From Streptomyces rishiriensis (GTDB lineage Bacteria > Actinomycetota > Actinomycetes > Streptomycetales > Streptomycetaceae): a DNA stretch of 64,000 nt. Of this stretch, positions 51,129 through 60,040 are shown in pieces. The notes below the pieces were generated by a model that did no database searches, was not told where the DNA came from, and saw only the letters and a list, made by a program, of their open reading frames with translations. The stretch's first letter is position 1; the number at the start of each line of letters is the position of its first letter. Location: positions 434,001 to 498,000 of the forward strand of contig NZ_JAUSWV010000002.1 of the NCBI RefSeq assembly GCF_030815485.1, given 5' to 3'. The translations under genes and the position numbers were made by a program.

Positions 51129-51980
51129 GTGACCCTCGCGATCATCGGCGCCACCGGCAAGCTCGGCGCCCTCACCATCGACGCCCTCCTCAAGCGCGGC
51201 GTCCCCGCCGCCGACATCCTCGCGCTCGGCCGCGACACCGCCCGCCTCGCCGAAATCGCCGGCCGCGGCGTGCGCACGGGCGTCGTCGACCTGGACGACG
51301 TCCCCGCGACCGCCAAGGCGCTGGACGGCGCCGGCAAGCTGCTCCTGGTCTCCTTCGGTCCGGGTGACCGTGTGGCTCAGCACGGTCGGGCGATCGACGC
51401 CGCTCGCCAGGCGGGTGTGCCGCACCTGGTGTACACGTCGGGTCTGGAGGCGCCGACGACGATCCTGGAACTCGCCGCTGACCACAAGGCCACCGAGGAA
51501 CTCGTCACCGGCTCCGGCATCCCCGCAACGTTCCTGCGCAACGGCTGGTACACCGAGAACCACCTGCAGGACTTCAACGGCGCCCGCGAGCGCGGCGTCA
51601 TCGCCAACAGCGTCGGCGCCGGCCGTATCGCCACCGCCCCGCGCAAGGACTTCGCCGAAGCCGCCGCCGTCGTTCTCTCCACGCCCGGTCACGAGGGCAA
51701 GGCGTACGAGCTGTCCGGCGACACCGCCTGGACGTTCGAGGACTTCGCCGCCACCGCAGCCGAACTGCTGGGCACCCCGGTGCGCTACCGGCCGCTCACC
51801 GCCGAGCAGGAGCGCGAGCAGCTCCTCGCCGCAGGCTTGGACGAAGGCACCGCCGCATTCCTGGTCACGCTCAACGCCAACCTGCGCGACGGCGCCATGG
51901 CCCCCACCCCTGGCGACCTGGCCAAGCTCATCGGCCACCGGACCGAACCGCTGGCCACCACCCTTCGCACCTGGGTCTGA
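51129..51980 (+). CDS. NmrA-family (QorB-like) NAD(P)H:quinone oxidoreductase
   Basis: A 283-residue NmrA-like protein. The nucleotide loop is IIGATGKLGALTIDALLKRG, followed by ALGRDTARLAEIAGRG. Middle segments LVYTSGLEAPTTILELAADH and NGWYTENHLQDFNGARERG closely fit E. coli QorB, which reduces quinones with NADPH. The GTG at 51129 follows GGAAGAG. Third gene of the redox operon; function in quinone handling is the best inference. Confidence 0.88.
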   Translation: MTLAIIGATGKLGALTIDALLKRGVPAADILALGRDTARLAEIAGRGVRTGVVDLDDVPATAKALDGAGKLLLVSFGPGDRVAQHGRAIDAARQAGVPHLVYTSGLEAPTTILELAADHKATEELVTGSGIPATFLRNGWYTENHLQDFNGARERGVIANSVGAGRIATAPRKDFAEAAAVVLSTPGHEGKAYELSGDTAWTFEDFAATAAELLGTPVRYRPLTAEQEREQLLAAGLDEGTAAFLVTLNANLRDGAMAPTPGDLAKLIGHRTEPLATTLRTWV

Positions 51981-52070
51981 CCAACTTCTGACCGGTTCGG
52001 CGCAGAGGGCCAGGCGTCTCCTGCGCCGCTGTCACCCCCCATCCCCGCTCTCCCGAAGGATCCCGCTCCA

Positions 52071-52442
52071 GTGAACGTCTTCCTGTGGATCGTGCAGGCC
52101 GTGCTCGCCGCGATGTTCGCGACGGCCGGTGCCATGAAGTCCACCCAGCCCCAGGACAAGCTCGCCGAGAAGCTGCCATGGGCCGCCGACTTCTCCCCGG
52201 CCACCGTCCGCTTCATCGGCATCGTCGAATTCGCCGCCGCGCTCGGCCTGATCCTGCCCGCGGCCACCGGCATAGCACCCCTTCTCACGCCGGTCGCCGC
52301 GACCGGCCTGGCCGTCGTCATGGTCCTCGCCGCGATCACCCACGCCCGCCGCAAGGAATCCTCCGCGATCGCCTTCAACACCGCCCTGCTCGTCCTGGCC
52401 GCCCTGGTCGCCTGGGGCCGCTTCGGCCCCTACAGCTTCTGA
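52071..52442 (+). CDS. DoxX-family membrane protein
   Basis: A 123-residue membrane protein with four hydrophobic segments. The first is FLWIVQAVLAAMFATAGAMK, and AADFSPATVRFIGIVEFAAA with GLILPAATG follow. This is the DoxX-like pattern common in actinobacterial redox operons; DoxX relatives associate with quinone-linked or thiol oxidoreductases. The GTG at 52071 has GAAGGA 11 bases upstream. Fourth gene of the operon, it is probably the membrane partner of the reductases. Confidence 0.85.
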   Translation: MNVFLWIVQAVLAAMFATAGAMKSTQPQDKLAEKLPWAADFSPATVRFIGIVEFAAALGLILPAATGIAPLLTPVAATGLAVVMVLAAITHARRKESSAIAFNTALLVLAALVAWGRFGPYSF

Positions 52443-52532
52443 CCCACTGCCCCAGTCACCGGGACGTGCCACACGGCGCGTCCCGGCGGGCACCTCTGCC
52501 CGCCCTCAGCAACGGAAAGCGCAGGACCGGTC

Positions 52533-53573
52533 ATGACCTTCGAACTCGGCGTCTACTCCTTCGGCAACACCCCCCGCCTGGAGGACGGCCGTCGCGGACC
52601 GACCGCTCAGGCCGTCCGGGACGTACTGGAGGCCGTCAAGCTGGCCGAAGAGGTGGGGCTGGACTACTTCGGGGTGGGCGAACACCACATGCGGGCGATG
52701 CCGCTGTCCTCGCCCACTTCTCTCGTCAACGCCGCCGCAGCCTCCACGAGCCGGATCAAGCTGAGCACCGCAGTCAGCGTCCTGTCGACCGACGACCCCA
52801 TCCGCGTCTTCCAGCAGCTCGCCACCGCCGCGGCCATCGCACCCGGCCGCATCGAGACGGTCGCCGGACGCGGGTCCTCCACCATCACCTTCCCGCTGTT
52901 CGACCACGACGAGCACGACTACGACGTGCTCTACGCCTCCAAACTCGAACTGCTGATGGCCGTCAACGGCAGTGAGAACGTCTCCTTCAACGGCCCGCAC
53001 CGCAAGCGTCCCCTGCAGAACGCGACGGTCTTCCCGCGCCCCGAGGTACCCCTGAAGATCTGGCTGGGCACCGGCGGCAGCCCCGACTCCGTCTACCGGG
53101 CGGTCGAACTCGGTCTGCCCATGTTCCTCGGCATCCTCGGAGGCACCCCCGAGCACTGGGCCCAGTACGGCCGCGCCTACCGCGCCGCCTGGGTCCGGGC
53201 CGGCCACCCGTCCGAGCAGGCGGACATCGCCGTAGCCGTCCACGGATTCGTCGCCGACACCGGCGCCAGAGCCCGCGCCACCTACCTGGAGTACGAACAT
53301 CGCATGATGGCTGAGGGCATGGCCGAACTGGGCCGCCCGGCTCCGAGGCGCGCCGACCGCGCCGCCGCCTTCGGCCCCGGGGGCATGGTCTTCGTCGGCA
53401 GCCCCGACGAGATCGCCGACCGCATCCTCCACCTCCACGGCCTGCTCGGCCACACCCGCCAGATCCTCCAGATGGACGTCGGAGGCATGCCCCAGCGCGA
53501 CTTCCTGCACGGCATCGAACTGCTCGGCACCAAGGTGCTCCCCCAGATCCGCACCGAACTGACAGCGCGCTGA
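52533..53573 (+). CDS. LLM-class flavin-dependent oxidoreductase
   Basis: A 346-residue luciferase-like monooxygenase-fold protein. It begins FELGVYSFGNTPR, has GLDYFGVGEHH near residue 50, and LSTAVSVLSTDDPIRVFQQL and GRIETVAGRGSS later, all typical of the group that uses reduced FMN or F420. It lies last in the operon after DoxX. It could oxidise a quinone or aldehyde-related product made by the earlier reductases. Start ATG 52533. Confidence 0.9.
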   Translation: MTFELGVYSFGNTPRLEDGRRGPTAQAVRDVLEAVKLAEEVGLDYFGVGEHHMRAMPLSSPTSLVNAAAASTSRIKLSTAVSVLSTDDPIRVFQQLATAAAIAPGRIETVAGRGSSTITFPLFDHDEHDYDVLYASKLELLMAVNGSENVSFNGPHRKRPLQNATVFPRPEVPLKIWLGTGGSPDSVYRAVELGLPMFLGILGGTPEHWAQYGRAYRAAWVRAGHPSEQADIAVAVHGFVADTGARARATYLEYEHRMMAEGMAELGRPAPRRADRAAAFGPGGMVFVGSPDEIADRILHLHGLLGHTRQILQMDVGGMPQRDFLHGIELLGTKVLPQIRTELTAR

Positions 53574-54040
53574 CGGCCTGTTTTCGGCAGAAAAGGCGGC
53601 AACGGGGCTGACCCGACAGCCTCAGCCACCCGGCCTCGCCACCGAACTCCTTCGTCCGGGGTTCATGGCTGTGGTCCGGAGATCAGAAACCGTTGGAACC
53701 GCCTGTCGGAGTCGCGAGGATCGCCGTGATCGGGCGACCGCAACGATCGCCCGGCGCTGACGCCTCCGACACGGACTGCGGCGCGGCCGCCGTTCTCCTG
53801 GCGGCCTTCGTCCGGCACCAGAACCGCTGCCCCCACCCCGTGCTGCCGCCACACCTGCTACGCCGTCCCGGTCGGGCAACGGTCTTCAGCTGGCGCCGAG
53901 GGTCCGGTGTGGGCTGGTCCCGCCGGTGGTCGCTCATTCGAGCCGAGCCCTGTGATTCCCTGTGGCAGGTGTTCGTCGGTTCACGCTCACGGGCCTTTGC
54001 GGTCTCGCGCTTGTGTTCTTGCGCTCGTGGGGAATAGGTC
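53574..54040. other. Intergenic region, nothing recognised
   Basis: About 470 bases after the redox operon. Frames are open on both strands but without family features. The promoter of the phosphatase gene must lie at its right end. Confidence 0.45.
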
Positions 54041-54097
54041 ATGGCGGAAGAGCGGGATGTCGGCTTGATGAGCCCTGGGTTGCGGAGGCTGGTATGA
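54041..54097 (+). CDS. 18-codon ORF overlapping the phosphatase start
   Basis: ATGGCGGAAGAG starts a short frame (MAEERDVGLMSPGLRRLV) whose TGA overlaps the phosphatase ATG as ATGA. It also contains the phosphatase ribosome site GGAGG. It may be a leader peptide that couples translation, or the tail of a lost gene. No family can be named. Confidence 0.35.
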   Translation: MAEERDVGLMSPGLRRLV

Positions 54098-55293
54098 CGG
54101 CGCAGGGCTTGGCACGGGCGCTGGCCGGGCTGCTGGAGGCCAGCCACACGGCGCCCTTCGAGTTGCTGCCCTGCCTTCTCGACACCGCGGCGAAGGAGGC
54201 CGGTGCCGGCGGGGCGCGGCTGTTCGTGGCGGATCTGCAGGAGGAGGTGCTGCGTGAGGTCACCGGAATCGGCCTGGACGCCGGTGAAGGCGGCGAGGAG
54301 TGCCGGATCGAGGGCACTCTGCCGGGCCGCGCCTACCAACTCACGGAGATCGCGGTGCCGGCGCGCGGCGGGGCCTGCTGGGCGCCGGTGCGCGACGGCA
54401 CCCAGCGCCTTGGTGTCCTGCACGTCCAGCCCGGTCCCGGCGACGGGGGCAAGCCCGATGAGGACGTGGTGCGGGCGCTGGCGTCGGTGGCCGGGTTGCT
54501 GCTGGTCTCCAAGCGGGCCAACAGCGACTCCCACGCCCGGCTGATCCGTACCCGGCCGATGGGGGTGTCGGCGGAGCTGCAGTGGGCGCTGATGCCGCCG
54601 CGGACGTTCGCCGACCGGCGGGTCACGATCAGCGCTTTCATGGAACCGGCCTACCAGGTGGCGGGGGACGCCTTCGAGTACGCGATGGCCGACGACGTCC
54701 TGCACCTGGCGGTCTTCGACGCGATGGGCCACGACACCTCCGCCGGCCTGACCGCGGCTCTGGCGATGTCCACCTGCCGCAGCCACCGCCGCGTCGGCGC
54801 CACCATCCCCGAAGCCAGCAAGGCCATCGAGGACACCCTTGTCGAGCAGTTCGGGCACAGCAGCTACGTCACCGGCATCCTCGCCGACCTCGAGCTGAAC
54901 ACCGGCAAGTTCAGCTGGGTCAACCGCGGCCACCTGCTGCCGGTGCTGATCCGCGACGGCCGCTGGGCCAGTACGCTGCGCTGCCCGCCGGCCGGGCCGA
55001 TGGGCAGCGAGTTCGACCTGCCGATCAAGCAGTGCACCGAGCAGCTGCAGCCAGGCGACCGGCTGCTGCTCTTCACCGATGGCATCACCGAAGCCCGCGA
55101 CGCCGACGGCCGTGAATTCGGCGTGGAACGCTTCACCGACTTCATCATCCGCCACCACGCCGACAACCTGCCCGTCGAGGAAACCCTGCGCCGTCTCATG
55201 CACGCCGTCATGGACTACCACCAGGGACGGCTGGAGGACGACGCCACCGTCCTGTTCTGCGAATGGCACGGTCCAGGCATCGTGGAGGGATGA
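54094..55293 (+). CDS. GAF-like plus SpoIIE/PP2C phosphatase
   Basis: A 399-residue soluble phosphatase. Residues ~1-150 form a GAF-like sensor (ARLFVADLQEEVLREVTGIG). Residues ~165-395 are the SpoIIE-type PP2C domain: metal-binding Asp in GDAFEYAMADD and in HLAVFDAMGHD, then GDRLLLFTDGITEARDADG near the end. It should dephosphorylate STAS proteins in a partner-switching pathway. GGAGG is 5 bases before the ATG. No HATPase domain is present, unlike many Streptomyces multidomain versions. Confidence 0.92.
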   Translation: MTAQGLARALAGLLEASHTAPFELLPCLLDTAAKEAGAGGARLFVADLQEEVLREVTGIGLDAGEGGEECRIEGTLPGRAYQLTEIAVPARGGACWAPVRDGTQRLGVLHVQPGPGDGGKPDEDVVRALASVAGLLLVSKRANSDSHARLIRTRPMGVSAELQWALMPPRTFADRRVTISAFMEPAYQVAGDAFEYAMADDVLHLAVFDAMGHDTSAGLTAALAMSTCRSHRRVGATIPEASKAIEDTLVEQFGHSSYVTGILADLELNTGKFSWVNRGHLLPVLIRDGRWASTLRCPPAGPMGSEFDLPIKQCTEQLQPGDRLLLFTDGITEARDADGREFGVERFTDFIIRHHADNLPVEETLRRLMHAVMDYHQGRLEDDATVLFCEWHGPGIVEG

Positions 55294-55580
55294 AACAGGC
55301 GGGGTCGTTCGATCCGCCGTCGGGCGGCTCACGCCGTCAAACCGGCGCAAAGGCCGGCGGGGCCGGCCCGCGAGACGGTCACCCGGGCACTGGCCACATC
55401 CCGGGCACCCGACGAACGGGGCATGGCACTGCTGAAGTCCTGGCGGATCTTCGGAAGATCCCGGATCAGCCCCCCTCGCATGACGTCAGCCGCCAAGGCC
55501 GTCATCACCCCGGAGAGGCAACGCTGAGAACCTCAGCAGGACACAGCCCTGACCAGCTCATACGACCCGTCGGGCAGGTC

Positions 55581-56393
55581 CTAGCCTGCGGCGGCGGTCT
55601 CGGCGTGCCGCGCCTCCATCGCGTCGATCACCCGCTGCCGGGCCAGCCGCCGGGCCTGCTTGAGTTTCGCGTCGGCCAGCAGCAGGGGCGCGTACCAGAA
55701 CCAGCCCCACACGCTGTAGGAAACGGTTCCGCTCAGCACCAGCGCTTTGTTGGTGGCGAGGACCAGCATGAAGGTGGCGACGTACGCGGCCACCCGGTAG
55801 CGGACCAAGAACCGGAGCGGGGCCCGCCACGGGCCGGCCAGCAGTTCCAGCGCGGCCGCCACCTCGGCGGCCCGCAGATCCTCGGGAGGCGCAGGCGCCT
55901 GGCCACCCTGCTCCAGCGCTTCGGCGACATCTGCGCTGTGGGATGTCAGAGCGGCCCGTTCGGCCCGCACCGAGGCCGTCCTTTCCCGTACGTCCTGCCA
56001 GTAGCCCCGCCCGGCCCAGCCGAGCGCGTTCTCCACCCGTGCCGCCTCGGGCGACCCCGCTGGAGCCAGCATGGCGATCCGCTCCTTGAGCAGGCCCGCC
56101 CGAGCGCTGCGTCGGGGGTACGTCCACTCGTCGGCCCGCAGGCACAACTCCAGGTAGGAGACGAGCAGTCCGAGGTCCTCGGGCCACTGTGCGAGTCCGG
56201 CTTCGTAAGCCTTCTCCGCCTCGGCGTCGTGATCGTCCTCGTCCTCCGCCGCATGTGCGAGGCCGAGCCACCGGTAGAGCACCGGATCGGGCCCGAGTTC
56301 CTCCAAGCCGGATTCGGCCAGCTTCCGGACCTTCGTGAAACCGCCCACCGCGAAGAGTTCCTCGCAGCGGTCGGCGTAATCCTGGTGTGTCAT
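55581..56393 (-). CDS. TPR-like protein with C-terminal membrane segments
   Basis: A 270-residue protein. The N-terminal ~170 residues are acidic helices with a TPR-like rhythm (VLYRWLGLAHAAEDEDDHDA, KAYEAGLAQWPEDLGLLVSY). Residues ~195-240 hold two hydrophobic helices (VAAYVATFMLVLATNKALVL and SVWGWFWYAPLLLA), and a short basic tail follows. It probably sits at the cytoplasmic membrane and binds a protein partner. I do not recognise a named family. Start ATG 56393. No partner gene is adjacent. Confidence 0.75.
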   Translation of the reverse strand: MTHQDYADRCEELFAVGGFTKVRKLAESGLEELGPDPVLYRWLGLAHAAEDEDDHDAEAEKAYEAGLAQWPEDLGLLVSYLELCLRADEWTYPRRSARAGLLKERIAMLAPAGSPEAARVENALGWAGRGYWQDVRERTASVRAERAALTSHSADVAEALEQGGQAPAPPEDLRAAEVAAALELLAGPWRAPLRFLVRYRVAAYVATFMLVLATNKALVLSGTVSYSVWGWFWYAPLLLADAKLKQARRLARQRVIDAMEARHAETAAAG

Positions 56394-56935
56394 GCTTCCC
56401 GCCCCAGTCGATCAGTAGGGCCACTTTCAGCTACACGAACCCGCTGGTCAAGGCATGTCAGCAGCAGCCCGCTGCTCGGACCTGGCCTGAACGCCGTCCA
56501 CTGAGAGTCCGACGCCGATGACGAAGCCGATCTCAACGAGGAGTTGGCGTTTCAGAAACACCGGCGTTCGCCACCCGTGGCCCGGCCGGCTCAAGACGGC
56601 CTACGCCGGCTCCCCCGCCGATCCCACTGACACCGCGCTCAGGCAAGCACCTTCATCAACCTTCGGCCCTCCTCCCGGATCCGAAGGAGCACGGGTTTCG
56701 GGTGGGTCGACAGCAAGCAACTCCGCTTCTGCGCACGGCCCGTGGACGGTAGATGGCTACTGGCTGCTTGCCGCACTGATCGGGCTCGAGAGTTCCGGGA
56801 CGACCATGCAGGTGGTGGAGTGCTGCCGAACAGGTCCCGGCACGGTCCGTATCGGCTGCGGTTGATCACTCCCGACCTGTACGAGCTCATCGCGCCGGAC
56901 GGCAGATTCTGGAGGTCCCGGTGAATCCCCTTGCG
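56394..56935. other. Intergenic region with a possible gene remnant
   Basis: About 540 bases. A plus-strand frame near 56742-56924 ends in GPYRLRLITPDLYELIAPDG, which looks like the tail of a small protein, but there is no ribosome site and no family match. Otherwise nothing is recognised. Confidence 0.4.
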
Positions 56936-56961
56936 TAATGGTCAAGGATCGTTGACCATTA
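56936..56961. promoter_or_regulatory. ArsR operator
   Basis: TAATGGTCAA-GGATCG-TTGACCATTA is a perfect 10-6-10 inverted repeat ending 5 bases before the ArsR ATG. Its size fits ArsR-family sites, and it would block transcription of both operon genes. Confidence 0.9.
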
Positions 56962-56966
56962 CTCGC

Positions 56967-57503
56967 ATGCCTGCTGATGATCTTCCCGAGACGTTTCACG
57001 TCACCACTGACGACCAGTTGCGCGCCGTTTCCAACCTCACGCGCCACCGGATCATGGCCGTGCTCCGCTTCGAGCCGGCGACGATCACGCAGATCGCCGA
57101 GCAGGTGGGGCTCGCGAAAGGGAGTTCCAGCTATCACGTGCGGCTGCTGGAGCGGGCCGGCCTGGTGAAGGTGGTACGGACGCGGAAGGTGCGGGGTGTC
57201 ACCGAGCGGTACTACGCCATGGCCGCGCGGGCGATCGCGCTGCCGGATCCGGGCGAGGGTGGGCCGGATGTGCTGATGCGTCATGCGGTGGCGGACCTGG
57301 AGGCGTCGCCGGTGGATGACCGGCACGTACGGATGGCGCATCTGCGGCTCACCGAGGAGCAGTTCGCGCAGCTCGCCGCACGGCTGCAGGCACTGGCGGA
57401 CGAGTACCGGGAGCTGTCCGATCCGTCGCTGCCCGATGCGTCACTGGTCTTCGCGCTGTTCCACCCGGCACCGCGCGAGCAGGCCGAGGGGGGCGCCAAG
57501 TGA
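56967..57503 (+). CDS. ArsR-family winged-helix repressor
   Basis: A 178-residue HTH_20-type ArsR protein. The DNA-binding helix reads ITQIAEQVGLAKGSSSYHVR, with RLLERAGLVKVV next, then the wing VRGVTERYYAM. The longer C-terminal half (~100 residues) is helical and lacks the cysteine metal motif, so it probably senses an organic ligand. The ATG at 56967 almost touches the operator, so the mRNA may be leaderless. The MFS gene overlaps its stop as GTGA. Confidence 0.9.
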   Translation: MPADDLPETFHVTTDDQLRAVSNLTRHRIMAVLRFEPATITQIAEQVGLAKGSSSYHVRLLERAGLVKVVRTRKVRGVTERYYAMAARAIALPDPGEGGPDVLMRHAVADLEASPVDDRHVRMAHLRLTEEQFAQLAARLQALADEYRELSDPSLPDASLVFALFHPAPREQAEGGAK

Positions 57504-58795
57504 CCGCGGATGTGGGGAAGTTGCGGACCGGGTTCGGACGGCTGTGGACCGCGCAGACGGTGTCCTCGCTCGGTGACGGGGTGTCGCATGCCGCACTGCC
57601 ACTGCTGGCGTTGACGTTGACGCGGGATCCGATGGCCCTCGCCGTCGTCACGGCCGCCGGGACGCTGCCGTGGCTGCTCTTCGGGGTGCTCGGCGGTGCT
57701 CTGGTGGACCGCTGGGACCGCCGGCGCACGATGTGGGTCATGGACGCGGCGCGTGCGGTCCTGCTCGCGATAGCGGCGGCAGCGGCCGCGCTCGACGTGC
57801 TGAGCATTCCGCTGCTCGCTGCCGTCGCCTTCCTGCTCGGCCTCGGCGGACTCTTCTTCGACACGGCCGCCACGGCCTATCTGCCCGATCTGCTCGGCCG
57901 CGACGCCGCACTCCTGGAGCGCGGCAACTCCCGCCTGCGCGGCACCCAGACCGCCATGTCCGGATTCGCGGGGCCGCCCGCGGGCAGTGCCCTGCTCGCA
58001 CTCGGGCGGGCGCTTCCGCTGGTCGCCGACGCGGTGTCGTTCATGCTCTCCGCACTGCTCGTACGGTCGCTTCCCGCCATGCCCCGGCCCGTGCCGGAGG
58101 TCCACGAGTCGCTGCTTCGGCAGGCGCGGGCCGGGGCCTCGTACGTCTTCCGGGACCGGTTGCTGCTCGGGCTCGCGCTCCGCCCGGCGGTCGGCAACGT
58201 CGCCTTCCTCGCTGTGGAGACCGTCCTCGCCCTCTTCGCCCACGACCGGCTCGGCATCGACACCTACGGCTTCGGCCTGCTCCTCACGGCGGAGGCCACC
58301 GGCGGCCTGCTCGGCGCCGGCATCGCCTCCTGCCTTGGCCGACGACTCGGCACCGGCACCGCACTGACCTGTACGGCCGCCGTCGAAGGGTTTGCCATCC
58401 TGGGCCTGGCCGCTGCGCCGAACCCGTACGTGGCCGGGCTGGCGCTCGCCGTCTGCGGGGCCGGCATGGGCGCCACGATGGTGCTCGGGCCCTCCCTCCG
58501 GCAGGCGATCGTCCCGGCCCGCCTCATGGGCCGGGTCGCCTCCACCTCCCGCATGCTGGCCATGTGCGCCGCCCCCATGGGGGCCTTCCTCGGCGGCTGG
58601 CTGGCCACCACCTACGACATCCGCACCCCCCTCTACGCCGCCGCCGGCCTCCTCCTGTCGATGACGGCCGTCACGGCATCCATGACCAGCAACCGCCGGG
58701 TCGAAGCGGCGCTGCGTGCCGCCGCCCCGGCCGACGGTCCGGAGCACCCGACATCCAAGGATCCCGCCCAGGAGAGTGCACCCGACTTGTTGTGA
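57500..58795 (+). CDS. MFS exporter (EntS/MFS_3-like)
   Basis: A 431-residue MFS protein with ~12 hydrophobic segments. LWTAQTVSSLGDGVSHAALP and VLGGALVDRWDRRRTM are the start and motif A of the EntS/MefA-type drug and siderophore exporters. The GTG at 57500 overlaps the ArsR stop by four bases, so the two are translationally coupled. It is probably induced by a ligand of the ArsR protein and exports it or a related compound. Confidence 0.92.
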   Translation: MTADVGKLRTGFGRLWTAQTVSSLGDGVSHAALPLLALTLTRDPMALAVVTAAGTLPWLLFGVLGGALVDRWDRRRTMWVMDAARAVLLAIAAAAAALDVLSIPLLAAVAFLLGLGGLFFDTAATAYLPDLLGRDAALLERGNSRLRGTQTAMSGFAGPPAGSALLALGRALPLVADAVSFMLSALLVRSLPAMPRPVPEVHESLLRQARAGASYVFRDRLLLGLALRPAVGNVAFLAVETVLALFAHDRLGIDTYGFGLLLTAEATGGLLGAGIASCLGRRLGTGTALTCTAAVEGFAILGLAAAPNPYVAGLALAVCGAGMGATMVLGPSLRQAIVPARLMGRVASTSRMLAMCAAPMGAFLGGWLATTYDIRTPLYAAAGLLLSMTAVTASMTSNRRVEAALRAAAPADGPEHPTSKDPAQESAPDLL

Positions 58796-58825
58796 CGCCT
58801 GCCGCGAAGGCGCCACAACAAGTCG
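58783..58825 (+). terminator. Long hairpin overlapping the MFS stop
   Basis: CGACTTGTTGTG pairs with CACAACAAGTCG, and CGCCT/AGGCG extend the stem inwards with one mismatch. The left arm contains the last codons and stop of the MFS gene, so the terminator is part of the coding end. Confidence 0.88.
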
Positions 58826-58911
58826 TGGGGAAGGCTCCGGCGCCGAGGACGACGAGGACTGATGGCCGGCACATGGAAACCCCGGGGCCGCGAACGCCGT
58901 CCCTGCCCGGA

Positions 58912-59874
58912 TCAGGGCACCAGCACCACCCTGCCGAACACCTCCCCCGCGTCCATCTTGCGGTGGGCCAGCACCGCCTGGGCCAGCGGCAGCACCTCGT
59001 GCACGACCGTGCGCAGGTCCCCGCGCGCAGCGTCGGCGAACTGGGACGACCGCACGGCCTGCCGGTCGGGGCCGGGCACGGTGTCCGAGCTGAAGGTGGC
59101 GAACGACAGCGACCTGCGGAAGCCGTCCATCAACCGCATGCCGAAGTCCGCCGGCGGCTGCCCGCCGACCACGCCGACGGCCACATACCGCCCGTTGGAG
59201 TCCAACTTGTCCAGGAAAAGGGGAAGCTGAGGGCCCCCTACGACATCGATCACCACGTCGAAGGCCGCCGGTACGTCCGGGCCGCCCTCGCCGGAGCGGT
59301 CGAGGACATGGGTCGCGCCCAAGGCCCGCAGACGGGCGCCACGCTCCGCCGACGAGGTGGTGACCGCCACCACGCCCGCGCCGTCCCTGGCTGCGAGCTG
59401 GACCGTCGTGATCCCGATGCTGCCCGCCGCACCGCGCACCAGGACCGTCTCACCGGGCCTGAAACGGGCCCTGTCCAGGGCGAAGTGGGCGACCACCCCG
59501 GAGCCGCCGAGAGCCACCGCGTCGGCGCCGGTCAGGCCGTCGGGCAACGCAAGGATGTCCTCGACCGAGGCAACGGCCTGCTCGGCATACCCACCGGACA
59601 GGCCGGTGAACGCCCACACTCGCCGCCCGATCCACGAGGCGTCCACGCCCTCTCCCACCGCGGTGACGCTTCCCGCGACCTCGCTGCCGAGGAGATGGCC
59701 CTCGCGGAAGCCGTAGGCGGCGAGCGTTCCCCGGCGGATCACGGCGTCGACGCCGCCCACCCCGATCGCCTCCGTGGCGAGCCGCACCTGCCCCGGGGCA
59801 GGAACGGGCGCGGGAACATCGACGACCTCCAGGCCATCGGGGTCTCCGAACGCTTTGATCACGACGGCTTTCAT
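58912..59874 (-). CDS. Zinc-independent MDR oxidoreductase
   Basis: A 320-residue quinone-oxidoreductase-like protein. VKAFGDPDGLEVVDVPAPVP and GHLLGSEVAGSVTAVGEGVD are the N-terminal family pattern, and ETVLVRGAAGSIGITTVQLA is the NADPH loop. GGAG lies 5 bases before the ATG at 59874. The divergent TetR gene 166 bases away has a good operator at its own promoter. It resembles the MDR gene at 49435, so the window has two similar TetR/MDR modules. Confidence 0.9.
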   Translation of the reverse strand: MKAVVIKAFGDPDGLEVVDVPAPVPAPGQVRLATEAIGVGGVDAVIRRGTLAAYGFREGHLLGSEVAGSVTAVGEGVDASWIGRRVWAFTGLSGGYAEQAVASVEDILALPDGLTGADAVALGGSGVVAHFALDRARFRPGETVLVRGAAGSIGITTVQLAARDGAGVVAVTTSSAERGARLRALGATHVLDRSGEGGPDVPAAFDVVIDVVGGPQLPLFLDKLDSNGRYVAVGVVGGQPPADFGMRLMDGFRRSLSFATFSSDTVPGPDRQAVRSSQFADAARGDLRTVVHEVLPLAQAVLAHRKMDAGEVFGRVVLVP

Positions 59875-60002
59875 CTCTGCTCCTCGGGTCGGTATAAGGG
59901 GACGGATCACGGTTGCTGCGGCCGTGGGCGCCGGGCCCGTCCCCATGGCAGGCATCACCGGCGAAGTGCGGGGGCGGGGCGGCAGCACCGTCGTCGGACC
60001 GT

Positions 60003-60022
60003 AACGGACGCCCCCGTCCGTT
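60003..60022. promoter_or_regulatory. TetR operator
   Basis: AACGGACG-CCCC-CGTCCGTT is a perfect 8-4-8 palindrome 18 bases before the TetR ATG and ~130 bases before the divergent MDR start. Confidence 0.85.
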
Positions 60023-60040
60023 TGGCTAAAGTGAGAAACG

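Noticed and set aside
53683..55350. Open minus-strand frame of ~555 codons antisense to the phosphatase
   Set aside because: The plus strand encodes a clear GAF-SpoIIE protein with metal-binding motifs; the antisense product has no family features.
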